A stretch of 64,000 nucleotides of DNA from assembly GCF_023502425.1 (NCBI RefSeq), contig NZ_JAMFMA010000003.1, positions 660,473 to 724,472 of the forward strand. The letters run 5' to 3'. Positions within the stretch are counted from its first letter, which is position 1. Each line of letters opens with the position of its first letter. This stretch comes from Flagellimonas spongiicola (GTDB lineage: Bacteria > Bacteroidota > Bacteroidia > Flavobacteriales > Flavobacteriaceae). Made by a program: the position numbers and the translations under genes. A model generated the notes under the pieces. That model saw only the letters and a list, made by a program, of their open reading frames with translations, ran no database searches and was not told the origin of the DNA. Positions 19,034 to 27,236 of this stretch are shown one piece after another.

Positions 19034-19606
19034 TTACATCTGCAAATCAACCACTAAATCAAACTCGTCATAGATCAATTTGTCTTTGGCAGTGCCAATG
19101 ATTCCCGATCCATATTTTACGTCGTATTTTGTGCGATCAACTTTCAAAGTAGCTGTAGCTTTTGTATCATAAACCGAAACATCAAAAGTTACCGGAGCTT
19201 TTATTCCTTTGATGGTCAAGTCGCCTGTTACCTCATAAGAATTTTTACCGTTGGCTTTAACATTGGTAAATACCAAGCTTGCCGTTGGATTGGAAGCGGT
19301 GGAAAAGAAATCATCAGAATTTAAATGACCGTCCAATTTGTTTTTGTAATCACCTTGTAAGTCCGTTGTATTGATTGTGGTCATGTCTACTACAAACTCA
19401 CCACCAACCAATTTATCACCATCAAACTCAAGGGCACCTGATTTCAAATTGATGTTTCCTACATGGCTACCGCCTACTTTGTAGGCTTTCCAAGTAACCG
19501 TACTTTCACTGGTTTTCACTTCTTTCTTTTCTCCATCAATTGGGCCTGCAAAGGCTGAAGTTCCAAATACGGTGATTAAGGCTAAACTTAAAATTGTCTT
19601 TTTCAT
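19034..19606 (-). CDS. YceI-family periplasmic protein
   Basis: 190 residues: Sec signal peptide (about 1-20, cleaved after SAFA) then a lipocalin-like beta-barrel. STVTWKAYKVGGSHVGNI, LTIKGIKAPVTFDV and TATLKVDRTKYDVKYGS are typical YceI segments. YceI proteins bind isoprenoid-like lipids in the periplasm. Third gene of the MarR-led unit, 36 bp after the nitroreductase, with its own terminator. Confidence -1.
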   Translation of the reverse strand: MKKTILSLALITVFGTSAFAGPIDGEKKEVKTSESTVTWKAYKVGGSHVGNINLKSGALEFDGDKLVGGEFVVDMTTINTTDLQGDYKNKLDGHLNSDDFFSTASNPTASLVFTNVKANGKNSYEVTGDLTIKGIKAPVTFDVSVYDTKATATLKVDRTKYDVKYGSGIIGTAKDKLIYDEFDLVVDLQM

Positions 19607-19642
19607 GATTGTGTTTAAATTTTCGATTTTAAATAATTGAAT

Positions 19643-20275
19643 TTATATGTGTGTGAATAATTCTTCTTTTGATTTTCTGACCTTGGCATAATGCTGGGTC
19701 TCATCTTCATCCGAGCGGTAACCTACGGCCAAAACTACTGAGGCATTTAGGTCTTTCTCATCAAGTCCTAGGATTTCGTTGTACGCTTCAGATTCAAAAC
19801 CTTCCATGGGGCACGTATCGATCTCCAATTCAGCAGCAGCTTGCATCATGTTGCCAAGCGCAATATATACTTGCTTAATGGTCCAGATGTTCTTGGTCTC
19901 CTCAGATAGGTTTAACAATTTGGATTTCATAAAATCCCCATAACCCTTTAAACTCTCTTCGGGGATGTTTCTGGTATCACTTACATTTTTCATGTAGCCA
20001 TCCAATAGCTCCTCTCCAAAATCAGTGATGTTTGCGAAGACAATGATGTGGGATGCATCTGTAATTTGCGACTGGTTCCATGAAACAGGGCGTAGTTTTG
20101 CCTTTATTTCTGGATCAGTTATTACAAAAACATGATAAGGTTGTAAACCGTAAGAAGAAGCACTCAATCGAGTGGCTTCAAGCAATAGCTCCAAATCAGT
20201 ATCTGATACCCTCTTGTTGGCATCGAATTTTTTAGTGGCATAGCGCCATGTTCTATTTTTAAGTACGTTGCTCAT
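19643..20275 (-). CDS. NAD(P)H-dependent nitroreductase-family oxidoreductase
   Basis: 210-residue flavin enzyme of the NfsB group. RRWYATKKFD-like N-terminus (RTWRYATKKFDANKR), RLSASSYGLQPYHVFVI (FMN-binding) and GVCPMEGF-like segment (DTCPMEGFESEAYNEIL) fit the family, which reduces nitro compounds and quinones using FMN. Begins one base after the marR stop, so it is probably controlled by that repressor. Confidence -1.
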   Translation of the reverse strand: MSNVLKNRTWRYATKKFDANKRVSDTDLELLLEATRLSASSYGLQPYHVFVITDPEIKAKLRPVSWNQSQITDASHIIVFANITDFGEELLDGYMKNVSDTRNIPEESLKGYGDFMKSKLLNLSEETKNIWTIKQVYIALGNMMQAAAELEIDTCPMEGFESEAYNEILGLDEKDLNASVVLAVGYRSDEDETQHYAKVRKSKEELFTHI

Positions 20276-20276
20276 T

Positions 20277-20723
20277 TTAAAATTTATCTAAAAGTGTATT
20301 TAATTGTTCTAGTTCTTTTTTGGTAAAGTTTTCTAATATTTTGGATTCGGTCTGTAGGACAACTTCATCGATTCTTTCTAGTTCCTTATTTCCTTTCTCT
20401 GTAATCATTATTTCCACCTTACGCCTGTTTTCCGGGCACACCCATCGCTCTACATAACCCTTCAAAATCAATTTGTCCACTAAGCGAGTGGTATTGCTCA
20501 TTTTGGTAACCATACGTTCGTTAATGGTTGAGAGATTTGCGGGTTGTCCTTTTTGACCACGTAAAATTCTGAGCACATTAAACTGTTGTTCAGAAACCTC
20601 AAACGGTTTAAGGGCAGCAGCGAAAGCCTCGCGAATTTTATTTGAAACCAACGCATAATGAATCATGGTCCGTTGTTTTAACGGTAGTTTCTTATTGGTT
20701 TTTATGATATCCTCAACATTCAT
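20277..20723 (-). CDS. MarR-family transcriptional regulator
   Basis: 148 residues, winged-helix dimer. Recognition region NLSTINERMVTKMSNTTRLV and wing segment GYVERWVCPENRRKVEIMIT are clear. First gene of a unit with nitroreductase and YceI, and divergent from a thioredoxin-like lipoprotein gene. The AT-rich intergenic palindromes overlapping its own -7 element suggest autorepression. The inducing ligand is unknown; nitroreductase as a neighbour suggests a quinone, phenolic or oxidative signal. Confidence -1.
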   Translation of the reverse strand: MNVEDIIKTNKKLPLKQRTMIHYALVSNKIREAFAAALKPFEVSEQQFNVLRILRGQKGQPANLSTINERMVTKMSNTTRLVDKLILKGYVERWVCPENRRKVEIMITEKGNKELERIDEVVLQTESKILENFTKKELEQLNTLLDKF

Positions 20724-20736
20724 GTAATTACAACAA

Positions 20737-20770
20737 TTGTATATACAAATGTATAATCATATTTGAATAC
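20737..20770. promoter_or_regulatory. marR promoter and candidate operator palindromes
   Basis: On the leftward strand TACATTTG (20753-20746) is an exact -7 element. A perfect 12-bp palindrome TTGTATATACAA (20737-20748) overlaps it, and CAAAT...ATTTG plus TGTAT...ATACA inverted repeats lie just upstream. This is the position expected for a MarR operator. No clear upstream TTTG box was seen. Confidence -1.
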
Positions 20771-20856
20771 ATGATTATTTTTAACAGATAATTTTATGTT
20801 AAAAATCCAGGTACGATAGGTGCTTTGGTTAATTTTAAACTTGTAAATACCAGTTA

Positions 20857-21414
20857 ATGAAACACTTACTAGGCGTTTTGTTGCTTACTCTAACTTTAAT
20901 TTCTTGTGGAGATAGAACAAAAAAAAAGGAATCCAAAGTTGAAAGGCAATCTGAATTTGCGGAAGTAAACACAATAACCAAAGATTCTTTGAAATTTCCT
21001 GTCTATGACTTTGCGGAATTTGAACATTTATTAAAGCGTGAAGACGGCAAGACCTATGTAGTCAATTTCTGGGCTACTTGGTGTAAACCTTGTTTAGAAG
21101 AGATGCCTTATTTTGAGCAAGTATATGCCGAACAAAAGAACAATGGTTTGGAGGTGATTTTGGTTAGTTTGGACATGCCCTCCATGTGGAAATCCAGATT
21201 GAAACCCTATGTCGAAAAGAAGGAATTGAAATCCAAAGTCGTGATTTTGGATGACCCAAAACAAAATGAGTGGATTCCAAAAATTGACCCTGATTGGGAT
21301 GGTGCCATTCCGGCAACAGTAATTTACAATACTAACGACCGTAAATTTTACGGACATGGATTTACTTATGATGAATTGAACGAAGCCGTAAATGGCTTTC
21401 TAAACATGAATTGA
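20857..21414 (+). CDS. TlpA-like thioredoxin-fold lipoprotein
   Basis: 185 residues: signal peptide with lipobox (LISC, Cys17 acylated), a charged linker, then a thioredoxin domain with the active site WCKPC in NFWATWCKPCLEEMPYF. Likely a periplasm-facing disulfide reductase or resistance to oxidation. Divergent from marR across 133 bp and followed after one base by a second thioredoxin-fold gene, so the two are one unit. Confidence -1.
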   Translation: MKHLLGVLLLTLTLISCGDRTKKKESKVERQSEFAEVNTITKDSLKFPVYDFAEFEHLLKREDGKTYVVNFWATWCKPCLEEMPYFEQVYAEQKNNGLEVILVSLDMPSMWKSRLKPYVEKKELKSKVVILDDPKQNEWIPKIDPDWDGAIPATVIYNTNDRKFYGHGFTYDELNEAVNGFLNMN

Positions 21415-21415
21415 T

Positions 21416-22033
21416 ATGAAGACGTTATGTGTTTTTGGAGTAATGATGCTCTTGCTAATTGCGGGAATTTTTGTTAGCGCTTCACCCTCTTTAGTATCAG
21501 GTTATGATATTGGTGATTACGCAACAGACTTCTCCTTGAAAAATGTTGACGGTAACATGGTCTCACTCGCAGACTATAAAGATGCCAAGGGATACTTGGT
21601 CATATTTACATGCAACACCTGTCCTTATGCGGTTAAATATGAGGATAGGATAATCGCATTGGATAAAAAATACAAACCGTTGGATGTACCTATTATTGCC
21701 ATCAATCCGAACAACCCTGATTTGCAGCCTGGAGACAGTTTCGAAAAAATGAAATCCCGAGCTAAGGCCAAAGGCTTTGGTTTTCCTTATTTATTGGATG
21801 AAGGACAAACCGTTTACCCGAAATATGGTGCAACGCGAACACCGCATGTTTATCTCTTGGAAAAAACACCAATGGGCAATAAGGTGAGATATATCGGAGC
21901 AATAGATGACAACTATCAAAGTGCTGCACTTGTCGAAGAAAAATTTGTGGAAAATGCAATAGATGCGATGTTGGAGGGGCGTGAAATTAAAGTGACCAAA
22001 ACCAGAGCTATTGGATGTGGCATAAAAGCCTAG
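21416..22033 (+). CDS. exported thioredoxin/redoxin-family protein
   Basis: 205 residues with a signal peptide or N-terminal anchor (about 1-24). AhpC/TSA-type fold with the active-site segment FTCNTCPYAVKYEDR, a CxxC motif where peroxiredoxins have a single Cys. GATRTPHVYLL holds the usual cis-Pro. The family is common in Bacteroidota with unknown substrate. Starts one base after the TlpA-like gene; ends at a terminator. Confidence -1.
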   Translation: MKTLCVFGVMMLLLIAGIFVSASPSLVSGYDIGDYATDFSLKNVDGNMVSLADYKDAKGYLVIFTCNTCPYAVKYEDRIIALDKKYKPLDVPIIAINPNNPDLQPGDSFEKMKSRAKAKGFGFPYLLDEGQTVYPKYGATRTPHVYLLEKTPMGNKVRYIGAIDDNYQSAALVEEKFVENAIDAMLEGREIKVTKTRAIGCGIKA

Positions 22034-22055
22034 TAAAAAATAAATCACAAATTAT

Positions 22056-22088
22056 AATCCGGGGTTACGCTCCGGATTTTTATTTTTG
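22056..22088 (+). terminator. terminator with embedded -7 element
   Basis: Stem AATCCGG / CCGGATT (22056-22062 and 22072-22078) followed by a T-rich run. The T run itself contains TATTTTTG (22081-22088), a full TAnnTTTG match placed 21 bp before the rhodanese ATG at 22109, so it may be both a stop for the redoxin unit and a start for the rhodanese gene. Confidence -1.
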
Positions 22089-22108
22089 CAGAGCTAAAAA
22101 TACTTACA

Positions 22109-22420
22109 ATGTCAGATTTATCTCAAGAAGCCTGGGAAAACCAACTGGAAAACGATAACAATGCTTTTATTTTGGACGTTAGAACTCCAGAAGAAGTTGA
22201 GGAAGGTTATATACCTGGCGCTACCAATATCGATATCTATTTAGGACAAGGGTTTTTGGATGGGTTGGAGGAATTGGACAAATCCAAGAATTATTATGTC
22301 TACTGCCGTTCCGGAAATCGCAGTGCGCAGGCCTGTGCGATTATGAATAGTGTCGGAATCGAGAACACCTTCAATTTGGAAGGCGGCTTCATGAACTGGG
22401 AGGGCGAGGTTGCACAATAA
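22109..22420 (+). CDS. single-domain rhodanese-like protein
   Basis: 103 residues, one rhodanese fold. The active-site Cys is in YCRSGNRSAQA, and the N-terminal ILDVRTPEEVEEGYIPGA is the family's first signature. No signal peptide, so cytoplasmic; likely a sulfur carrier or transferase. Followed after 3 bp by a DinB-like gene. Confidence -1.
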   Translation: MSDLSQEAWENQLENDNNAFILDVRTPEEVEEGYIPGATNIDIYLGQGFLDGLEELDKSKNYYVYCRSGNRSAQACAIMNSVGIENTFNLEGGFMNWEGEVAQ

Positions 22421-22423
22421 CTT

Positions 22424-22933
22424 GTGGATATTAAAGTAATTATAGCAGGACTGGATAACAATGCTGGTGTCTTCAAAGAAACACTAAGTGGTATACCAGC
22501 AGAATTGATTACTTGGAAACGTCAACCCTCAGACTGGAATTTATTGGGAATAGTTTGTCATTTGGTTGACGAGGAAAAGCTTGATTTTAGGGCAAGGGTA
22601 AAGCATGCATTGGAAACACCCAACATACCCTTGGTTCCGTTTGATCCTATTGCCTTGATAGAAAAGCATAATTATGAGCATCAAGAATATTTGCAAATGG
22701 TCGATGCTTTTTTGGAAGAACGGGAAAAGTCAATTGAATGGCTTTCAAAATTAGGCGATGTGCCATGGTCAAATACCATTGACCATCCCTTTTTAGGGAA
22801 AATATCGGCGGCTTCGTTTCTGGCCAATTGGTTGGCACATGATTACCACCATATTCGTCAAATAAATGTTATAAAACACGCATATTTGAAGCAGCTGTCA
22901 GGTGATGAACTAACCTATGCTGGTAAATGGTGA
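22424..22933 (+). CDS. DinB-superfamily protein
   Basis: 169 residues, predicted four-helix bundle with the DinB metal site: CHLVDEEKLDF (first His), and HDYHHIRQIN near the C-terminus (second and third His). Cytoplasmic; such proteins include bacillithiol or mycothiol transferases and many of unknown role. The frame starts at GTG (22424), 3 bp after the rhodanese stop; no ATG fits better. Confidence -1.
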   Translation: MDIKVIIAGLDNNAGVFKETLSGIPAELITWKRQPSDWNLLGIVCHLVDEEKLDFRARVKHALETPNIPLVPFDPIALIEKHNYEHQEYLQMVDAFLEEREKSIEWLSKLGDVPWSNTIDHPFLGKISAASFLANWLAHDYHHIRQINVIKHAYLKQLSGDELTYAGKW

Positions 22934-22954
22934 TCATTTCCTATATTTATAAAC

Positions 22955-24235
22955 ATGAAGGAAGACTTACTCCATTTTATATGGAGGTGCAATAAGCTTC
23001 AAGGACGACTTCTTACCACAACAACCTCCCAAAACATTGTAGTTAAAAATCCGGGCACCTTAAACAGGTATGCCGGTCCTGATTTCTTCAATGCCTTGGT
23101 GGAGGTAAACGGACAACTTTGGGCAGGAAATGTGGAGATACACCTCAAATCTTCAGATTGGTATGCGCACCACCATGAACTTGATTCGAATTATGACAAT
23201 GTTGTGCTCCATGTTGTTTGGGAGGACGATATTTCGGTGTTTAGGCAGGACGGTACACAAATTCCCACACTTGAGTTAAAGACGTATGTACCCGCTTCAC
23301 TATTGCAACGATATCAACGTTTATTCCAGCATTATAACCCTGCATTCATAAAATGTGAAAAGGACTATGCCACAATAGACACTATTTTTTTGACTGGCAT
23401 TCAGGAGCGACTTTACCTAGAGCGACTGGAACAAAAATCGAAATTAGTACTCAACTTGCTGCATCAGACTAAAAATGATTGGGAAGCCGTTTTGTTTCAA
23501 TTGCTGGCCAAAAACTTTGGCACCAAACTCAACGGAGATATGTTTTTACAAGCAGCATCACTGTTACCCTATAACATAATCAGGAAGGAACGTTCAGATT
23601 TACTTGCGTTGGAAAGTCTTTTATTCGGACAATTTGGCCTCATGGAAACTATGGATTGCTCAGATGCATATTACATGCAATTAAAATCACAACATCAGTA
23701 CCTGTTGCAAAAATATAGTCTAGAGCCAGTAAAGAAAGGGCCAGAATTTTTTGGTTTGCGTCCTGCCAATTTTCCGACCATAAGAATTTCCCAGTTGGCT
23801 AATTTGTATAGTATCCATCAGAATTTGTTTTCAGGTTTAATTGTCGCCAATGAGTTTAAATTGATTCGGAAGCAGTTAAAAGTACCGACAAGTAAGTACT
23901 GGCGTACGCATTATACCTTTGGGAAGGTTTCCAAAGAGCGTACAAAAACCTTATCGGATAAATTCATCGAATTATTGATCATAAATACACTTATCCCTTT
24001 AAAATTTGCATATTCAAAATGGCGGGGGTTGGATTGGAGCGATGATCTTCTTCAACTTATTTCAACAATAAAAGCAGAAAGGAATTCAATCATAACTAAT
24101 TTTGACCTATTAGGCCCACCAACGAAAAGCGCATTGGAAAGTCAAGCCAAAATTCAATTGTATACACAATATTGTTCCAAGAATAAATGTCTACACTGTG
24201 CCATTGGCACACGATTATTGAATAGAAATACATAA
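22955..24235 (+). CDS. DUF2851-family protein
   Basis: 426 residues; begins MKEDLLHFIWRCNKLQG and contains LNRYAGPDFFNA, LWAGNVEIHLKSSDWYAH and VLHVVWEDD, which define this Bacteroidota family. The N-terminal part with GPDF...GNVEIH...SDW looks like a PD-(D/E)XK-type nuclease core, so a nucleic-acid role is possible. The C-terminus has a Cys-rich CSKNKCLHCAIG motif that may bind metal. Activity unknown. Confidence -1.
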   Translation: MKEDLLHFIWRCNKLQGRLLTTTTSQNIVVKNPGTLNRYAGPDFFNALVEVNGQLWAGNVEIHLKSSDWYAHHHELDSNYDNVVLHVVWEDDISVFRQDGTQIPTLELKTYVPASLLQRYQRLFQHYNPAFIKCEKDYATIDTIFLTGIQERLYLERLEQKSKLVLNLLHQTKNDWEAVLFQLLAKNFGTKLNGDMFLQAASLLPYNIIRKERSDLLALESLLFGQFGLMETMDCSDAYYMQLKSQHQYLLQKYSLEPVKKGPEFFGLRPANFPTIRISQLANLYSIHQNLFSGLIVANEFKLIRKQLKVPTSKYWRTHYTFGKVSKERTKTLSDKFIELLIINTLIPLKFAYSKWRGLDWSDDLLQLISTIKAERNSIITNFDLLGPPTKSALESQAKIQLYTQYCSKNKCLHCAIGTRLLNRNT

Positions 24236-24287
24236 TTTTATCCCAGTCGCAAGGTTCCTGTTATCAGAAAGACAGCTAAAGCACTGT

Positions 24288-24515
24288 ATGGGTTTGTTTT
24301 ACAATACACTTTATTTTTTCCAAAAACGCGGTTTCGAAGTATGTCGTAGAATTGCAGAGCGACTTGGAATCCGTGCGCGTGTGGTGCGGACCACATTCAT
24401 CTATTTGACTTTTGTTACCTTAGGATTTGGTTTTGCCTTATACCTGTTTATTGCATTTTGGCTGAAAATCAAAGATTTGGTATACACAAAACGAACCTCA
24501 GTATTTGACCTCTAA
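24288..24515 (+). CDS. small PspC-like membrane protein
   Basis: 75 residues. A soluble N-terminal half with FEVCRRIAERLGIRARVVRT followed by one strongly hydrophobic segment (about 42-63) matches the PspC domain, a short envelope-stress membrane module. Unlike PspC in E. coli there is no pspA or pspB next to it. Stops one base before the ATG of the ion-channel gene, so cotranscribed. Confidence -1.
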   Translation: MGLFYNTLYFFQKRGFEVCRRIAERLGIRARVVRTTFIYLTFVTLGFGFALYLFIAFWLKIKDLVYTKRTSVFDL

Positions 24516-24516
24516 T

Positions 24517-25524
24517 ATGATAAGATTACTTCGTTCCAAAATAGTATGGGCCCTAAGTTTGATGGTGCTTGTATTATTGATTGGTGTAATTGGATATCGA
24601 TTTCTTTCCAATTATTCTTGGATAGAGGCCATTTACATGACGATTATTACGGTTACAACCGTGGGATTTGCCGAGGTAAAGCCCTTAGATGCCAACGCCA
24701 AGATTTTTACAGTATTTTTAATTGTCACCAGCGTGTTCATTTTTGGTTTTGCCATTTCGGTCATTACCGAATACCTGCTGGGTAGAAATTCACTTCAAAT
24801 TTTAAAACGAAAAAAAGTGAAAAAGAGAATAGATAGCTTATCAAACCATGTGGTGGTTTGCGGATTTGGACGAAATGGTATGCAAGCTGCGGATAGACTT
24901 ACGGCTTATAAGAAGCCTTTCGTTGTAATTGAAAGGGACAAGGAGGTTATTGAACGTCATGAGGAAGAAATCCTATTTGTTGAGGGTGATGCCAATGAAG
25001 ATGAAGTATTATTGGAAGCAGGAATCGAAAGAGCACAGTATTTAATTACCGCCGTACCAGATGATGCCGAAAATCTATTTATAGTATTGACCGCAAGGCA
25101 ATTGAACAAGAATCTTTTTATAATTAGCAGGGCCTCGCAAGTTACCTCGCAAAAGAAACTCCAATTTGCTGGCGCGGATAAAGTAATCATGCCTGATAAA
25201 ATAGGTGGGGACCATATGGCTTCTTTAGTAGTTATGCCCGACCTGATAACCTTTATGGACAAATTATCGGTTGAAGGAGAACATACTACAAACCTTGAGG
25301 AGGTGGAAATTGAGGATTTTACCAATCAAATGGACTGCAGTTCATTACGGGATTTGGATCTTCGGAAAAAAACAGGATGTACCATTATCGGGTACATAGA
25401 ACCGGACGGTAATTATATTATTAATCCAGAAGCAGACCTTCAGCTTCAACCCAAAGGGAAAGTAATTGTTTTAGGACGACCAGAGCAGATCAGGAAACTC
25501 AACCAAATGTTTCAGATTGGATAG
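24517..25524 (+). CDS. two-TM potassium channel with RCK (TrkA-N) domain
   Basis: 335 residues from ATG at 24517 (a TTG four codons earlier is less likely). Two transmembrane helices flank a pore loop with the filter TVTTVGFAEV, where TVGF replaces the textbook TVGY. Then come a Rossmann TrkA-N/RCK domain (VVVCGFGRNGMQAA; about 110-230) and a TrkA-C domain. Predicted ligand-gated K+ channel in the inner membrane. Directly follows the PspC-like gene. Confidence -1.
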   Translation: MIRLLRSKIVWALSLMVLVLLIGVIGYRFLSNYSWIEAIYMTIITVTTVGFAEVKPLDANAKIFTVFLIVTSVFIFGFAISVITEYLLGRNSLQILKRKKVKKRIDSLSNHVVVCGFGRNGMQAADRLTAYKKPFVVIERDKEVIERHEEEILFVEGDANEDEVLLEAGIERAQYLITAVPDDAENLFIVLTARQLNKNLFIISRASQVTSQKKLQFAGADKVIMPDKIGGDHMASLVVMPDLITFMDKLSVEGEHTTNLEEVEIEDFTNQMDCSSLRDLDLRKKTGCTIIGYIEPDGNYIINPEADLQLQPKGKVIVLGRPEQIRKLNQMFQIG

Positions 25525-25536
25525 TTTTATAACTTT

Positions 25537-25544
25537 TAAATTTG
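25537..25544 (+). promoter_or_regulatory. candidate -7 element before the AGCS symporter gene
   Basis: TAAATTTG matches TAnnTTTG, 66 bp before the ATG. No convincing upstream TTTG box at the right distance; weak support. Confidence -1.
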
Positions 25545-25610
25545 ATTCCGTTGAATTTTTTTAGGATATTGCCCGCTATACATTAAAACAAAACACCAAA
25601 CTTTCTCATT

Positions 25611-27218
25611 ATGAAGTATCGACTTCTAGCAATTTTCTCTCTATTTTTTCCCTTATTGACATTCTCCCAAGAAACCGCCGAAGTTGGCCTCGATGAAAAA
25701 ATAGATCAGGCTTTTGCGCCCGTTTCCGATTTTTTCAATACCGTTATATTTTTCGAAATCATGGGTACGCCATTTGTACTCATCCTTTTGGTTGGTAGTG
25801 CCTTATTCTTCACTTTGTATTTTGGTTTTCCAAATGTTAGACATTTTTGGACTGCTATAAATGTAGTACGCGGTAAGTATGATGATTTGGAAGGAGCTGA
25901 AGGTCATGGCGTAGAAAAGGCAGAAGTTAATATAGTTGATGGAGACCTGCCAGATACCATAAGAGATGAAAGCCATGAAGGTGAGGTTAGCCATTTTCAA
26001 GCATTGGCAACTGCAGTTTCTGGTACTGTAGGTAACGGTAACATTGCTGGTGTTGCTTTGGCTATTGCACTAGGTGGCCCAGGTGCCACGTTTTGGATGA
26101 TTGTCTGTGGTCTATTGGGTATGAGTACCAAGTTTGTGGAGTGTACCTTGGGCGTACAATATAGGGATGTAGATGAACAGGGAACAGTGTATGGTGGCCC
26201 AATGTACTATATCAGTAAAGGATTAAAGGAACGCGGGTTTAAGACTTTGGGCAAAATTGCTGCCGCTTTGTTTGCCTTTTTCTGCATAGGTGGATCATTT
26301 GGTGGTGGTAACGCTGCGCAATCCAACCAAGCGACAATCGTTGTAAAAGAACTCTTTGGTTGGGAAAGCACCATGGCAGGAACAGTAATTGGTGTTGTAT
26401 TGGCATTATTGGTTGGAATTATCATTATTGGAGGAATCAAAAGGATTGCTTCAGTAACTGAAAAGGTTGTACCATTTATGGCTTTGCTATACATCATCGC
26501 ATGTCTTTACATCATACTTGGTAACTTTGGATTAATTGATGATGCGATTTCATTGATCATAACAGAAGCATTCAATCCAACTGCAATAGGTGTAGGTGGG
26601 GTCATAGGCGTATTACTGGTTGGATTCCGAAGAGCAGCTTTCTCCAATGAGGCTGGTGCTGGTTCTGCGTCAATTGCGCACTCAGCGGTTAAAACTAAAT
26701 ATTCGGCCTCAGAAGGGCTTGTAGCACTACTGGAACCCTTTATTGATACGGTTGTTATTTGTACAATGACCGCATTGGTAATTATCATATTTAACTTTGG
26801 CGGTGTCTTTGAATATGGTGGTGACGGTTCTGGAGCGGTAATGATTGACGGTATTGCTTATGAAGGAGCGGGTATTACATCCCAAGCTTTTGCAAATTAT
26901 ATTCCATATTCCAATGTATTCTTGACCATCGCAGTGGTACTGTTTGCTGTTTCCACTATGATTTCCTGGTCTTACTATGGTCTTCAATCCTGGAAGTTCC
27001 TTTTTGGTAGAGGAAAGAAAATGGACCTTACGTATAAAGTTCTATTCTTGGTATTTGTGGTAATTGGTGCAGCTGCCAGTATGGATTCCATCTGGGCATT
27101 CTCAGATGCTATGATTTTTGCAATGGTATTCCCGAACATGGTTGGGCTCTATTTCCTATTCCCAGTAGTTAAAAAACAGCTTGCAAGATATATGGATGCC
27201 ATAAGGGCTTCAAAGTAA
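25611..27218 (+). CDS. alanine/glycine:cation symporter (AGCS family)
   Basis: 535 residues. Family signatures: SGTVGNGNIAGVALAIALGG, then GPMYYISKG, GGGNAAQSNQ and FRRAAFSNEAGAGSASIAHS. About eleven hydrophobic segments; transports small amino acids with Na+ or H+. Longer than most AGCS proteins (about 450-490): it begins with what looks like a signal peptide (residues 1-20, ending FSQ) and has a charged insert (about 85-125) before the first conserved block. Located between channel and helix-hairpin-helix genes, 18 bp from the latter. Confidence -1.
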   Translation: MKYRLLAIFSLFFPLLTFSQETAEVGLDEKIDQAFAPVSDFFNTVIFFEIMGTPFVLILLVGSALFFTLYFGFPNVRHFWTAINVVRGKYDDLEGAEGHGVEKAEVNIVDGDLPDTIRDESHEGEVSHFQALATAVSGTVGNGNIAGVALAIALGGPGATFWMIVCGLLGMSTKFVECTLGVQYRDVDEQGTVYGGPMYYISKGLKERGFKTLGKIAAALFAFFCIGGSFGGGNAAQSNQATIVVKELFGWESTMAGTVIGVVLALLVGIIIIGGIKRIASVTEKVVPFMALLYIIACLYIILGNFGLIDDAISLIITEAFNPTAIGVGGVIGVLLVGFRRAAFSNEAGAGSASIAHSAVKTKYSASEGLVALLEPFIDTVVICTMTALVIIIFNFGGVFEYGGDGSGAVMIDGIAYEGAGITSQAFANYIPYSNVFLTIAVVLFAVSTMISWSYYGLQSWKFLFGRGKKMDLTYKVLFLVFVVIGAAASMDSIWAFSDAMIFAMVFPNMVGLYFLFPVVKKQLARYMDAIRASK

Positions 27219-27236
27219 TCCAGTAGCAAAAAACAT

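Noticed and set aside
26207..26788. Leftward frames over the AGCS gene
   Set aside because: Low-complexity antisense shadows of a membrane protein; no independent support.
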